Below, one piece after another: positions 8,002 to 16,400 of a stretch of DNA of 38,455 bases (the first letter of the stretch is position 1; each line of letters starts with the position of its first letter). The position numbers were made by a program, and so were the translations under genes. Source of the stretch: Cloacimonetes bacterium UBA3541 (lineage in GTDB: Bacteria > Cloacimonadota > Cloacimonadia > Cloacimonadales > Cloacimonadaceae); contig DFOM01000030.1 in the NCBI GenBank assembly GCA_002376725.1, positions 1 to 38,455 on the forward strand, in the 5' to 3' direction. The notes beneath the pieces are model-generated. The model had not been told where the DNA came from, did no database searches, and saw nothing but the letters and a program-made list of their open reading frames with translations.

Positions 8002-10104
8002 ATGGAATCTGACAGTAATTTATCACGAATTCGTAATATCGGCATTATCGCTCATATTGATGCTGGCAAGACTACTACTACGGAAAGAATCCTTTATTAT
8101 GCAGGATTTTTGCACAAGATGGGAGAAGTTCATGATGGTAATACTTTTACGGATTGGATGGAACAAGAAAGAGAACGTGGAATTACAATTAATTCTGCCA
8201 CTGTCACTTGTGTTTGGAAGGATAAACAAATCAATATCATAGACACCCCTGGTCATGTAGATTTTACGGCAGAAGTAGAACGTAGTTTGCGCATCCTGGA
8301 TGGAGCAGTAGGCATCTTTTGTGCTGTAGCAGGAGTTCAACCTCAATCTGAAACAGTTTGGCATCAAGCCGATCGTTATAAAGTACCTCGTCTCGCTTAT
8401 ATAAATAAAATGGACCGCCTTGGTGCGGATTATGAAAATGTAATATCAATGATACATGAGCGTCTGACCCCACTCGCAAATTCAATAAATATCCCTATTG
8501 GTAAAGAAGATGAGTTTGAAGGCGTGATAGATCTAATCACAATGAAATCCTATCTATTTGATCCTCTTACCTTAGGGATGAATATACAGCAATCAGAGAT
8601 TCCTTCTCATCTAATTGATTACGCGCAAAAACAACGAAATATTTTATTGGATAGTATTGCTGAATTTGATGATGAATTGCTTTCTGCTTATTTAGAAGGA
8701 GAAAAGATACAGGAAGAATGGATTCGTCGTGCAATTCGGAAAGGGACTATTGAAGGTAAATTTATACCAGTTCTTTGTGGTTCTTCGTTAAAAAACAAAG
8801 GAGTACAGCTTCTTTTAGATGCCATCTGTGATTTTTTGCCCTCTCCTTTAGATGTCCCACCCTGTCAGGGTTTTAATCCTAACACTAAAGATATTATAAC
8901 CTTACCTCCCGATCCCAAAGCTCCTTTTGTTGGCTTAGCTTTTAAAGTGCAAATAGATAAATACTTGGGTAAATTAGTCTATGTCCGCATTTATTCTGGT
9001 ACTTTGAAGAAAGGTTCCAGTTTTTTGAACCAAACGAATGGAAAAAGAGAACGTGCTTCTCGCATTTTACAAATGATGAGTAATCGTAAACATGACCTTA
9101 ATGCACTTCATGCAGGAGATATTGGGGCAATTGCTGGTTGTCGTTTTCTAAGTACAGGTGATACTATTACCGATGGAACCATAGATATTATCCTGCAAAA
9201 AATACATTTCCCGGAAAGTGTAATCTCAGTGGCTATAGAACCCAAAACTAAGGCAGACCAAGAAGCTCTCCAAAATGCACTAACTTTATTGGAAGATGAA
9301 GATCCTACTTTTAATGTAAGAGTTGATCCTGATACGGGACAAACTCTTATTTCTGGAATGGGTGAACTACATCTTGAAATTATTGTAGATCGTTTACGCA
9401 GGGAATTTAATGTGGCAGTTAATGTGGGAACACCTCAAGTGGCATATAAAGAAACGATTACAAAAACAGTGGAATGTGAGGAGACCTTCTTGCGAGAATT
9501 AAATGGGAAAAGCACTTATGCTCAAGTGCGATTCCGACTTTCTCCACTAAGTCCATTGGAATTATATAGAGAAGCAAAAAATATCTTCATTAATAGCATT
9601 TTACCAGAAAAAATACCCCCGGAATTCTATAAACCAATTGAAGAAGCGGCTTTGAACGCTTTAAATGATGGACCACTTATCAGTGGAACTGTTGAGCGAG
9701 TAAAGATTGAGCTTATTGACGGTGATTATGATCCTGAGAATTCCAATGAATTAGCCTTTCGTATTGCCACTTCTATTGCTATCGGTAAGGGCTTACGAGA
9801 AGCTGATCCCGTACTTATGGAACCTATTATGCTGCTGACCGTTATTAGTCCTGACGATTTTGTGGGTGATATCATTGCCGATATAAATACCAGACGTGGA
9901 CATATCTTTGCCTTACGCAAGCAAAATGAATTTCAACAGGAGATATTAGCTGAAGTTCCTCTATCTGAACTATTTGGTTATGCAACACGTATCCGTTCTC
10001 TTAGCCAAGGACGAGCTATCTATACTCTTGAGTTCCGTAAATATGAGATCGTACCTATGCAAGTTCAGAACAGTGTTTTAAAAAGGATTCGTGGGTATGC
10101 TTGA
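8002..10104 (+). CDS. fusA: Elongation factor G paralogue with divergent domain IV
   Basis: A 700-residue translational GTPase. GTPase motifs are intact: G1 at 17-24 (AHIDAGKT), G3 at 81-87 (DTPGHVD), G4 at 135-138 (NKMD). Domains II, III (GMGELHLEI), IV and V (LFGYATRIRSLSQGRA) follow in normal order and length. Domain IV is unusual: the tip loop that reads SGGRGQYGHV in canonical EF-G is LNGKSTYAQV here (500-509), and the GSYHDVDSSE loop is GDYDPENSNE (574-583), so the tip histidine (E. coli H583) is replaced by D577. There is no rpsL, rpsG or tuf nearby. It is therefore probably a second EF-G (EF-G2 type, translocation or ribosome recycling). The start has no strong RBS; the nearest GGAG is about 18 bp upstream. 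Confidence 0.85.
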   Translation: MESDSNLSRIRNIGIIAHIDAGKTTTTERILYYAGFLHKMGEVHDGNTFTDWMEQERERGITINSATVTCVWKDKQINIIDTPGHVDFTAEVERSLRILDGAVGIFCAVAGVQPQSETVWHQADRYKVPRLAYINKMDRLGADYENVISMIHERLTPLANSINIPIGKEDEFEGVIDLITMKSYLFDPLTLGMNIQQSEIPSHLIDYAQKQRNILLDSIAEFDDELLSAYLEGEKIQEEWIRRAIRKGTIEGKFIPVLCGSSLKNKGVQLLLDAICDFLPSPLDVPPCQGFNPNTKDIITLPPDPKAPFVGLAFKVQIDKYLGKLVYVRIYSGTLKKGSSFLNQTNGKRERASRILQMMSNRKHDLNALHAGDIGAIAGCRFLSTGDTITDGTIDIILQKIHFPESVISVAIEPKTKADQEALQNALTLLEDEDPTFNVRVDPDTGQTLISGMGELHLEIIVDRLRREFNVAVNVGTPQVAYKETITKTVECEETFLRELNGKSTYAQVRFRLSPLSPLELYREAKNIFINSILPEKIPPEFYKPIEEAALNALNDGPLISGTVERVKIELIDGDYDPENSNELAFRIATSIAIGKGLREADPVLMEPIMLLTVISPDDFVGDIIADINTRRGHIFALRKQNEFQQEILAEVPLSELFGYATRIRSLSQGRAIYTLEFRKYEIVPMQVQNSVLKRIRGYA

Positions 10105-10141
10105 CAATAAACTTGACAATTTCAATTATAATTATTATTAG
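10101..10141 (+). promoter_or_regulatory. Possible promoter with doubled TTGACA for the STAS gene
   Basis: Two TTGACA hexamers lie at 10101-10106 and 10113-10118. The second is followed after 17 bp by TATTAG (10136-10141). A TATAAT also occurs at 10127-10132 but is badly spaced from both -35 candidates. The element overlaps the stop codon of the EF-G gene, suggesting the STAS/response-regulator pair is transcribed separately. Confidence 0.4.
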
Positions 10142-10174
10142 TTATTTAATAAAATTCACAAAAAGGAGAAGATT

Positions 10175-10483
10175 ATGGAAATTGATATGAAAGTCACTGA
10201 CAACCGTGTCCTTCTAACAGTCCGAGGCAGCCTTAATAGTGATAATGCGCCAAAATTACAAGAAAAACTGAATGAAGTTCTGAAGACCGATATCAAATAT
10301 TTAGATATAGACTTTTTTGAATGTGATAATATTTGCAGCACGGCAATCGGTAAACTACTCCTTTTTTATAAAGATTTTATCAGTAAGGGTGGAGAAATGG
10401 AAGTAATTCGCTGTTCCACAACAATTTATGAACTGTTTAATATGCTAAAACTCAATCAACTTTTCACCGTTAATTTAGGATGA
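10175..10483 (+). CDS. STAS-domain anti-sigma factor antagonist
   Basis: 102 residues that form a single STAS domain of the SpoIIAA/RsbV type. Aligned to SpoIIAA, the segment CSTAIG (54-59) occupies the DSSGLG position, so S55 corresponds to the phosphorylated serine, with T56 next to it; the usual aspartate before it is C54. In this family the unphosphorylated protein binds an anti-sigma kinase and frees its sigma factor or other target. AAGGAG precedes the ATG. It overlaps the next gene by four bases (ATGA). That gene carries an RsbW-like ATPase domain, so the two probably form a partner-switching pair. No sigma factor gene is nearby. Confidence 0.85.
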   Translation: MEIDMKVTDNRVLLTVRGSLNSDNAPKLQEKLNEVLKTDIKYLDIDFFECDNICSTAIGKLLLFYKDFISKGGEMEVIRCSTTIYELFNMLKLNQLFTVNLG

Positions 10484-11388
10484 CCGAACAATTTAATCGT
10501 ATCCTGGTTGTTGATGATAATCCAGAGATTTTAAAGGATCTCTCAACTTTACTAGCGCTGCACCAATATCAAGTTGATACTACTACTTCTGGTTATGAAG
10601 CAATCCGAAAATTGAAAAAATTATGCTATGATTTGGTTATTTGTGATATTGAAATACCTGATATCAATGGTCTGGATTTTTTAGAAAAACTTCGCCAGTA
10701 CAATTGGTCTCAAGAAGTTATCCTTATAACAGGTTATTTAGAGCGTGATTATTATTCCCGTGCTATCCGTTTAGGTGCAGCTGATTTTATTAGTAAACCT
10801 ATAGACAGTAAGCAGTTATTGAAGTCCATAGAGGCGGTTAAGCAAAGATCTCTTCTAAAGCATAACCATTCTGTCTCCTTTGAAGCTTTTGAAGAAGCAC
10901 AAATATCGTATGTGATTGATCCCATAAAGTTTTCTCATAAGACTATAAATCAGATAATGAATCCTTTTCTATCTAAATACCTTGACTTGTCTCAGGATAC
11001 ATTGAATGAATTGCTTATTTGTGCAGATGAGATGTTAACTAATGCTTATTTTCATGGTATATTAGAACTTACAAAAGAAGAGAGAGCTCTGGAATATAGC
11101 CAGCTGAAAGAAATAATCGTTCAGAAACTGAATCACCCCTCTATATCTTCCCGTCGTATTCGTTTTGCTATCGTTATAAATAAAGAAGAAAATAGCATTC
11201 GTATGACGGTTGAAGATGATGGAAATGGTTTTGATTACACCAATTACCTACAACAAGTTACTGAACCTACATCTCTCAATCTGGATTGTTATGGTAGAGG
11301 ATTAACAATGCTTTATCATCTTTCCGACTCTTTAGTATACTCTAACGGAGGAAGAAAAGTTGAGATAACCCGCAAACTCTCCTCTTAG
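10480..11388 (+). CDS. Response regulator receiver fused to an RsbW-like anti-sigma ATPase
   Basis: 302 residues. Receiver domain 1-120: acidic pocket D12-D13, phosphoacceptor D56 (CDIEIPD), T84 and K106-P107. A linker (about 121-165) joins a GHKL ATPase domain with N-box ADEMLTNAYFHG (182-193), G1 box EDDGNGFD and G2 box GRGLTML. There is no DHp or phosphoacceptor histidine domain, so this is not a hybrid histidine kinase. The likely role is phosphorylation-controlled kinase activity toward the STAS protein encoded immediately upstream, with translational coupling through the 4-bp overlap. The receiver would link an unknown sensor kinase to the switch. Architecture is clear; the partner and final target are inferred. 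Confidence 0.88.
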   Translation: MTEQFNRILVVDDNPEILKDLSTLLALHQYQVDTTTSGYEAIRKLKKLCYDLVICDIEIPDINGLDFLEKLRQYNWSQEVILITGYLERDYYSRAIRLGAADFISKPIDSKQLLKSIEAVKQRSLLKHNHSVSFEAFEEAQISYVIDPIKFSHKTINQIMNPFLSKYLDLSQDTLNELLICADEMLTNAYFHGILELTKEERALEYSQLKEIIVQKLNHPSISSRRIRFAIVINKEENSIRMTVEDDGNGFDYTNYLQQVTEPTSLNLDCYGRGLTMLYHLSDSLVYSNGGRKVEITRKLSS

Positions 11389-11397
11389 GAATCCTGA

Positions 11398-12207
11398 ATG
11401 ACAGTCGGTTCTTTACTAAATAAATACCAACAAGAAGCGGAGTTTCACGATATTTCTCTGTTGCTCTCTGAGTTATTGCATTGCCCTTTTTTAACCCTTT
11501 CTTTAAGAAAGAAAGAAGAGCTTTCCCACAGCCTTCTGCAGAATTTTTACCAGGGCTACACTCGTCTCAAGAATAACGAACCCATACAATACATAATCGG
11601 TAAATCCTGGTTTTATGGCTTAGAATTTATAGTCAGCCCAGAAGTGCTCATTCCCCGTCCTGAAACTGAAGGTCTAATTGAGGTGGCTTTACCATTTATC
11701 CCCTTAAGCGCTCAAGTTCTGGATATAGGTACCGGAAATGGTGCTCTAGCTATTACCTTGAAAACCCTTAGACCTGACCTGAAAATCACTGCCACTGACA
11801 TCTCTTCTCAGGCTCTCAATATCGCTCAACAAAATGCTGATTTTCATCATTGCACAATTTCTTTTCATAACACCGACCTTTACCCCAAAACTGAAGACTG
11901 CTTTGACTTCATAATTAGCAACCCTCCTTATATTAGCCCATCTGAATATGTAAAACTTGATACTCGTATCAAAGATTTTGAACCAAAATTGGCTTTACTC
12001 GCAGAAGAAAATGGATTAATATTTTATCGGCGCATTCTAAATGGGGCAATTACTAAATTAAAACCGAAAGGAACGATTTTCTTTGAACATGGAGATGAAC
12101 AGCGACAAGATATCATCCAATTAGCTGAAACTTCAGGTTTTGAAACTATTTTAATAAAAGATGATTTAGCTGGACATCCTCGCTATCTTGGTTTCCAAAA
12201 GTATTAA
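11398..12207 (+). CDS. prmC: Release factor glutamine methyltransferase PrmC
   Basis: 269 residues. It methylates the glutamine of the GGQ motif in peptide-chain release factors using S-adenosylmethionine. Seen: an N-terminal helical domain (1-75), the linker motif PIQYIIGKSWFYG, the family strand VLIPRPETE, SAM motif I VLDIGTGNG (about 107-115), and the catalytic NPPY at 175-178 that holds the glutamine. The C-terminus ends in HPRYLGFQKY, like other PrmC proteins, which end with (D)LAGxxR. The start lies nine bases after the previous stop. In many genomes prmC follows prfA; here no release factor gene is adjacent and murA follows 36 bp downstream. Confidence 0.93.
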   Translation: MTVGSLLNKYQQEAEFHDISLLLSELLHCPFLTLSLRKKEELSHSLLQNFYQGYTRLKNNEPIQYIIGKSWFYGLEFIVSPEVLIPRPETEGLIEVALPFIPLSAQVLDIGTGNGALAITLKTLRPDLKITATDISSQALNIAQQNADFHHCTISFHNTDLYPKTEDCFDFIISNPPYISPSEYVKLDTRIKDFEPKLALLAEENGLIFYRRILNGAITKLKPKGTIFFEHGDEQRQDIIQLAETSGFETILIKDDLAGHPRYLGFQKY

Positions 12208-12243
12208 TTTTAAATTTAATCAAACCATAAATAAGGAAATATA

Positions 12244-13491
12244 ATGCAAAAATTCATCATAGAGGGAAATCGCAATCTTAGCGGGACAATTCCCGTTAGT
12301 GGATCTAAAAATGCAATTCTTCCTGCTATGGCTGCTTGTTTACTTGCTCCTGGAACTTCTATTCTAAAGAATGTGCCCCATCTCATAGACTTAAAAACTA
12401 TGTCGCTTCTTCTAAGGGTATTAGGTGCAAGAGTGGAACAGGAAAATAATGTTATGACTATTGATGCTACTCATATTGATTCATATGAAGCACCTTATGA
12501 ATTGGTCAATAAAATGCGAGCCTCTATTTATGTGCTAGGTCCTCTTTTAGCAAGATTGGGGATTGCAAAAGTTTCTTTCCCTGGAGGTTGTGCCATAGGT
12601 ACACGTCCAGTTGACCTCCATCTTATGTCAATGGAAGCTCTCGGTGCACATATTACTGTTGATCATGGCTACATAAATGCTCAAGCTGATAAACTTATTG
12701 GAACTGATATACACTTTCCCAAATCCAGTGTTGGTGCAACTATCAATACTTTAATGGCAGCAGTTCTGGCTGAGGGTGTAACCCGGATATTTAATGCTGC
12801 TATGGAACCAGAAATAGATGCCATTATTGATTTTTTAAATCTGATGGGAGCTAAAATATCTGGTAAGGGAACAACCACACTTATAATTGAAGGAGTAGAC
12901 AAACTTTATCCCGTAGAAATGGAGATGATTCCCGACCGAATTGAAGCAGGAACCTATCTCATCGCTGGTGCGCTAAGCACTAATCCCGTAACTGTTACAA
13001 ATTGCCATCCCAATCATTTGACTCTCCTACTTGAAAAACTTAGGGCTTCTGGATGTAAATTGGAAATCCAGGATTCTTCTATAACAGTTTTCCCTCCTGA
13101 AGTTATACAACCTGTTGATATTATCACTTTACCCTATCCAGGCTTCCCTACCGACCTCCAAGCTCAATTTACTGTCCTGATGTGTTTAGCAGATGGAATA
13201 AGCTTTATTGAAGATACTATATTTCCTGATAGATTCTCCCATATAGCGGAACTGAATCGTCTGCAGGCTGATATTAGAGTGGAACAAAATATAGCCAGGG
13301 TAAAAGGAGTAAAAAAACTCAGTGGTGCCGAAGTGATGGCGACTGATCTTCGTGCAAGTGCTGCATTGGTCTTAGCAGGTATTGCAGCTGAAGGCACTAC
13401 AATTATTTCTCGTATCTATCATATTGACCGTGGTTATGACCATATAGAAACAAAATTAAATGCTATTGGTGCCAAAATAACTCGTTCTTGA
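12244..13491 (+). CDS. murA: UDP-N-acetylglucosamine 1-carboxyvinyltransferase
   Basis: 415 residues, the usual MurA length. It transfers enolpyruvate from PEP to UDP-GlcNAc, the first committed step of peptidoglycan synthesis, in the cytoplasm. The substrate-binding lysine is K22 (VSGSKNAILPA). The catalytic loop is GGCAIGTRPVD, with C116 present (the cysteine attacked by fosfomycin), so this is not a Cys-to-Asp fosfomycin-insensitive form. The C-terminal motif DLRASAALVLAG is also present. AAGGAAAT precedes the ATG. It is probably co-transcribed with prmC (36-bp gap). Confidence 0.96.
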   Translation: MQKFIIEGNRNLSGTIPVSGSKNAILPAMAACLLAPGTSILKNVPHLIDLKTMSLLLRVLGARVEQENNVMTIDATHIDSYEAPYELVNKMRASIYVLGPLLARLGIAKVSFPGGCAIGTRPVDLHLMSMEALGAHITVDHGYINAQADKLIGTDIHFPKSSVGATINTLMAAVLAEGVTRIFNAAMEPEIDAIIDFLNLMGAKISGKGTTTLIIEGVDKLYPVEMEMIPDRIEAGTYLIAGALSTNPVTVTNCHPNHLTLLLEKLRASGCKLEIQDSSITVFPPEVIQPVDIITLPYPGFPTDLQAQFTVLMCLADGISFIEDTIFPDRFSHIAELNRLQADIRVEQNIARVKGVKKLSGAEVMATDLRASAALVLAGIAAEGTTIISRIYHIDRGYDHIETKLNAIGAKITRS

Positions 13492-13852
13492 GATTCAACT
13501 AAACATTCAGGGTAAGCTATTCTCTTAATAATCCATTGTAAACTGCTATTCTTTAACTTGAGAAATAGTCTCCAATTCCTAGTTATAATATACAAACTCG
13601 TTAGCAAAGCTATCTAGGAGTTTATTTTCTTTTTTATACAACTTATCGTCTCAAATTAACTTTGTTAAAAGGGGATCTCTTTTTCTTTTTCATTTTTTTC
13701 TTTACAGGATAAGCTATATAGTGATAGTGGTCAGTTGTGGTTTTGAACTTATAATAGAGCTTGCAGGTAAGAGACAAAATCGCAAGTTCAAGTTGAAGTT
13801 GATTAGGCTAATACATTGTTAATTATAATATTATATAAAATAAAGAGGATAT
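13492..13852. other. Gene-free region between murA and recJ
   Basis: 361 bp with no credible ORF. T-rich runs lie at about 13630-13710. A weak inverted repeat CTTGC...GCAAG lies around 13760-13785. The last 60 bp before recJ are extremely AT-rich and contain TTGATT (13799) with TATAAT at 13824, but with an unfavourable 19-bp spacing. A promoter for the recJ operon is likely here but I cannot fix its position. Confidence 0.45.
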
Positions 13853-15571
13853 ATGGAGAAGGAATGGAGAATGCCATCTGAGCTCTCTGAGGAGGAAAAA
13901 CACATTATCAAAGATATTTCTGCCTCATTGAAATGTCCTAAGATAGTGGCAGAACTTCTTTATCGTAGAGGTTTATTTACTCCCGAAGCTATAGATGCCT
14001 TTTTTAATCCGCGTTTAGAGCAGCTATTAGACCCTTTTCTTTTTCCCGATATGGAAAAAGCAGTTCAGCGTATATTACGAGCTATAGATAAAGGTGAAAA
14101 AATAACTGTCTATGGTGATTATGATGTAGATGGTACTACAGCTACCACCTTACTATATTTAGGGTTGAATCGGATAGGAGCAAATATAGATTATTATATT
14201 CCGCATAGAATGATTGATGGTTATGGTCTTTCCCTTTCCAGTTTAGACAATTTAAAGGAAAATGGTACTTCTTTAATTATCAGTGTTGACTGTGGAGTTA
14301 ATGCTTTAGAGGAAATTGAAGGTATCAATGATCGTGGTATGGAAATTGTTATCACTGATCATCACAATCCTAAAGAAGAGCTGCCCAATGCAGTAGCTAT
14401 AATAAATCCAAAGCTTCCAGGTTGCACCTACCCCTTCCCTTATTTAGCTGGAGTTGGTGTAGCTTATAAACTACTAATGGCAATATATAGAATAAAAGGA
14501 TTGGAAACTCTAGAAAATACACTGAAATATATGGATTTAGTAGCAGTAGGAACTATAGCAGATATTGTCCCACTAATAGGAGAAAATAGAATTTTTGCCC
14601 ATATAGGATTACAGCATTTAATAGAAAAGAAAAATTTAGGACTGAATGCCTTAGTCCAAATAGCAGGCTTAAAAAGTAAAGTTTTAGATGGCTCCGACAT
14701 AGTGTTTGGTTTAGCACCTCGTATTAATGCTGCGGGAAGAATGGGTTCTGCTTCTCTGGCAGTAGAACTTCTTATCTCAAGGGATTTTGAACAAAGCAAA
14801 GAACTGGCGGAAAGTGTTGAAAGACTTAATTCTTTAAGACAGCAAGAAGACCAGAAAACTTTCCAAGAAGCTTGCGAGATTATAGAAAAAAAATACTCCA
14901 GCCTGGAATCTGTTCCTTGCATTGTCATCTCCTCTGATGATTGGCACCCAGGAGTGATAGGAATCGTTGCTTCCAAGTTAGCAGAAAGATATTATCGTCC
15001 GGTACTAATGATTTCTTTCAAAGAAGGTTGTGGTTGTGGTTCAGGAAGAAGTGTTGCGGATTTTGACTTATTCGGTGCCCTAAAAAATGTAGAACACAAT
15101 CTCCCGAGTTATGGTGGTCATAAATATGCCGTCGGTTTTACAATTCTTCAGGAATATCTGGATCGTTTTGAAAATGAACTTTGCCGATATGCCGCAGACC
15201 ATCTTCAATTAGAACAGCTGAAGCCATCTCTTGCAATAGACTATGAAATAGAGCTTTATAATATAAACGAATTTCTGCTGGATTGGATTGAACGATTTGC
15301 CCCCTTTGGACCTGAAAATACTAGGCCTATAATGCTTACTCGTAATGTTAGCATTGCTGGTTATCCTTACACCGTAGGCAGAAATCATCTGAAATTGAAA
15401 GTGGTTAAAGATGGTGTTCAGCTTGATCTTATTGGCTACAATTTAGGAGATTATCTTCCTCTTCTGAAAAAGAATATGGAAATTGATATTGCCTATACCC
15501 TGGAATACAATCGCTTTGGCAATAAAGTTAATATCCAGGGCAAACTAAAAGATATTCAATGGTCAAAATAA
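13853..15571 (+). CDS. recJ: Single-stranded-DNA-specific exonuclease RecJ
   Basis: 572 residues, the usual RecJ size. It degrades single-stranded DNA 5' to 3' in recombination, mismatch and base-excision repair. Metal-binding motifs are all present: DYDVDG at 89-94, DCG in ISVDCGVN, DHH at 169-171, and GGH at 421-423 in the DHHA1 domain, with GSGRSVADFDLFGAL before it. The C-terminal OB-fold region (about 455-570) contains the family strand FAPFGPENTRP. AAAGAGG precedes the ATG. It heads a plus-strand run of six closely spaced genes ending at 19979. Confidence 0.95.
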   Translation: MEKEWRMPSELSEEEKHIIKDISASLKCPKIVAELLYRRGLFTPEAIDAFFNPRLEQLLDPFLFPDMEKAVQRILRAIDKGEKITVYGDYDVDGTTATTLLYLGLNRIGANIDYYIPHRMIDGYGLSLSSLDNLKENGTSLIISVDCGVNALEEIEGINDRGMEIVITDHHNPKEELPNAVAIINPKLPGCTYPFPYLAGVGVAYKLLMAIYRIKGLETLENTLKYMDLVAVGTIADIVPLIGENRIFAHIGLQHLIEKKNLGLNALVQIAGLKSKVLDGSDIVFGLAPRINAAGRMGSASLAVELLISRDFEQSKELAESVERLNSLRQQEDQKTFQEACEIIEKKYSSLESVPCIVISSDDWHPGVIGIVASKLAERYYRPVLMISFKEGCGCGSGRSVADFDLFGALKNVEHNLPSYGGHKYAVGFTILQEYLDRFENELCRYAADHLQLEQLKPSLAIDYEIELYNINEFLLDWIERFAPFGPENTRPIMLTRNVSIAGYPYTVGRNHLKLKVVKDGVQLDLIGYNLGDYLPLLKKNMEIDIAYTLEYNRFGNKVNIQGKLKDIQWSK

Positions 15572-15581
15572 AGGATGTGTT

Positions 15582-16400
15582 ATGAAGAGATTTGGGGGAA
15601 TCGTGTCACTTCTTTTCTCTTTTCTATTCTTGGTAAGTTGTTCCGATAACAGTTTTATAGCACGAAGAGATATAGACCATTTTGAGCTTCTAAAAGCTAT
15701 TCCCGTAGGAACCGAATATGACAAGGCTATCTATAGTGCTCCCACTAATTCTGTATTCGCTTTGAACAAGGCAAGTCAAGAAATTCATATTTATAGAGAT
15801 GGTAAAAGAATTAACTCTATTGGAGGTCTGGGTTTTGAAAGAACTAATTTTCAGCGTTTAAACGATATAGGAATTGATACTGATGGTGGATTATTAGCAC
15901 TGGATAAAGTTACGAAGGTCTTGCGAAAATTCACAGCTGAGGGTCTTTACATCTCTGAATTAAAATTTGACTCTATCAATCAACCTGAACTATTTTGCAT
16001 TGGTAATGATGGCACAATTTTTGTATATGATTCAACCAGCTCGGAACTTATCTCTATTTCTCCTTTGGATTCTAAGGAACTTTACCGTTTTGGTAGATTT
16101 CAAATAGAACAACCTATAAACATAGACTGCAATAATGATTATCTTTTTGCTTATAATGCCAAAAAAAATACTACTTATGTTTTCTATCTCTATGGGCAAT
16201 ACAAAGAAACTTTAACGGGACAATTTGTTTACGACTCCTTCAATCATCTTATAAATGTTGATGATATCTATCCATTAATAGGATTGCAAATACCTCCGAA
16301 ATTGATGACCACTGGTGCTCAGATTCTCACTTTACTTTATCCTCAGGAAATCTATTTAGTCAAAATAGCTTACACAAGAGGTTCGGATGCGACGCCGTAA
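15582..16400 (+). CDS. Lipoprotein with predicted beta-propeller (6-bladed/NHL-like) fold
   Basis: 272 residues. The N-terminus has a signal with a lipobox (LVSC, acylated C20), so the mature protein is probably anchored in the envelope. The rest shows repeated blades with DxxGxLxxLD-type strands, for example IDTDGGLLALDK and IGNDGTIFVYD, as in 6-bladed beta-propeller and NHL-repeat proteins of Bacteroidota. No catalytic residues can be named. It begins 10 bp after recJ and overlaps lnt by 14 bp. Lnt would complete acylation of this very protein, but the overlap may only reflect operon packing. Function unknown. Confidence 0.8.
   Translation: MKRFGGIVSLLFSFLFLVSCSDNSFIARRDIDHFELLKAIPVGTEYDKAIYSAPTNSVFALNKASQEIHIYRDGKRINSIGGLGFERTNFQRLNDIGIDTDGGLLALDKVTKVLRKFTAEGLYISELKFDSINQPELFCIGNDGTIFVYDSTSSELISISPLDSKELYRFGRFQIEQPINIDCNNDYLFAYNAKKNTTYVFYLYGQYKETLTGQFVYDSFNHLINVDDIYPLIGLQIPPKLMTTGAQILTLLYPQEIYLVKIAYTRGSDATP

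Noticed and set aside
14464..14976. 170-codon open frame on the minus strand inside recJ
   Set aside because: It is the antisense shadow of a strongly conserved recJ segment, has low-complexity Ser/Leu-rich content and no RBS.
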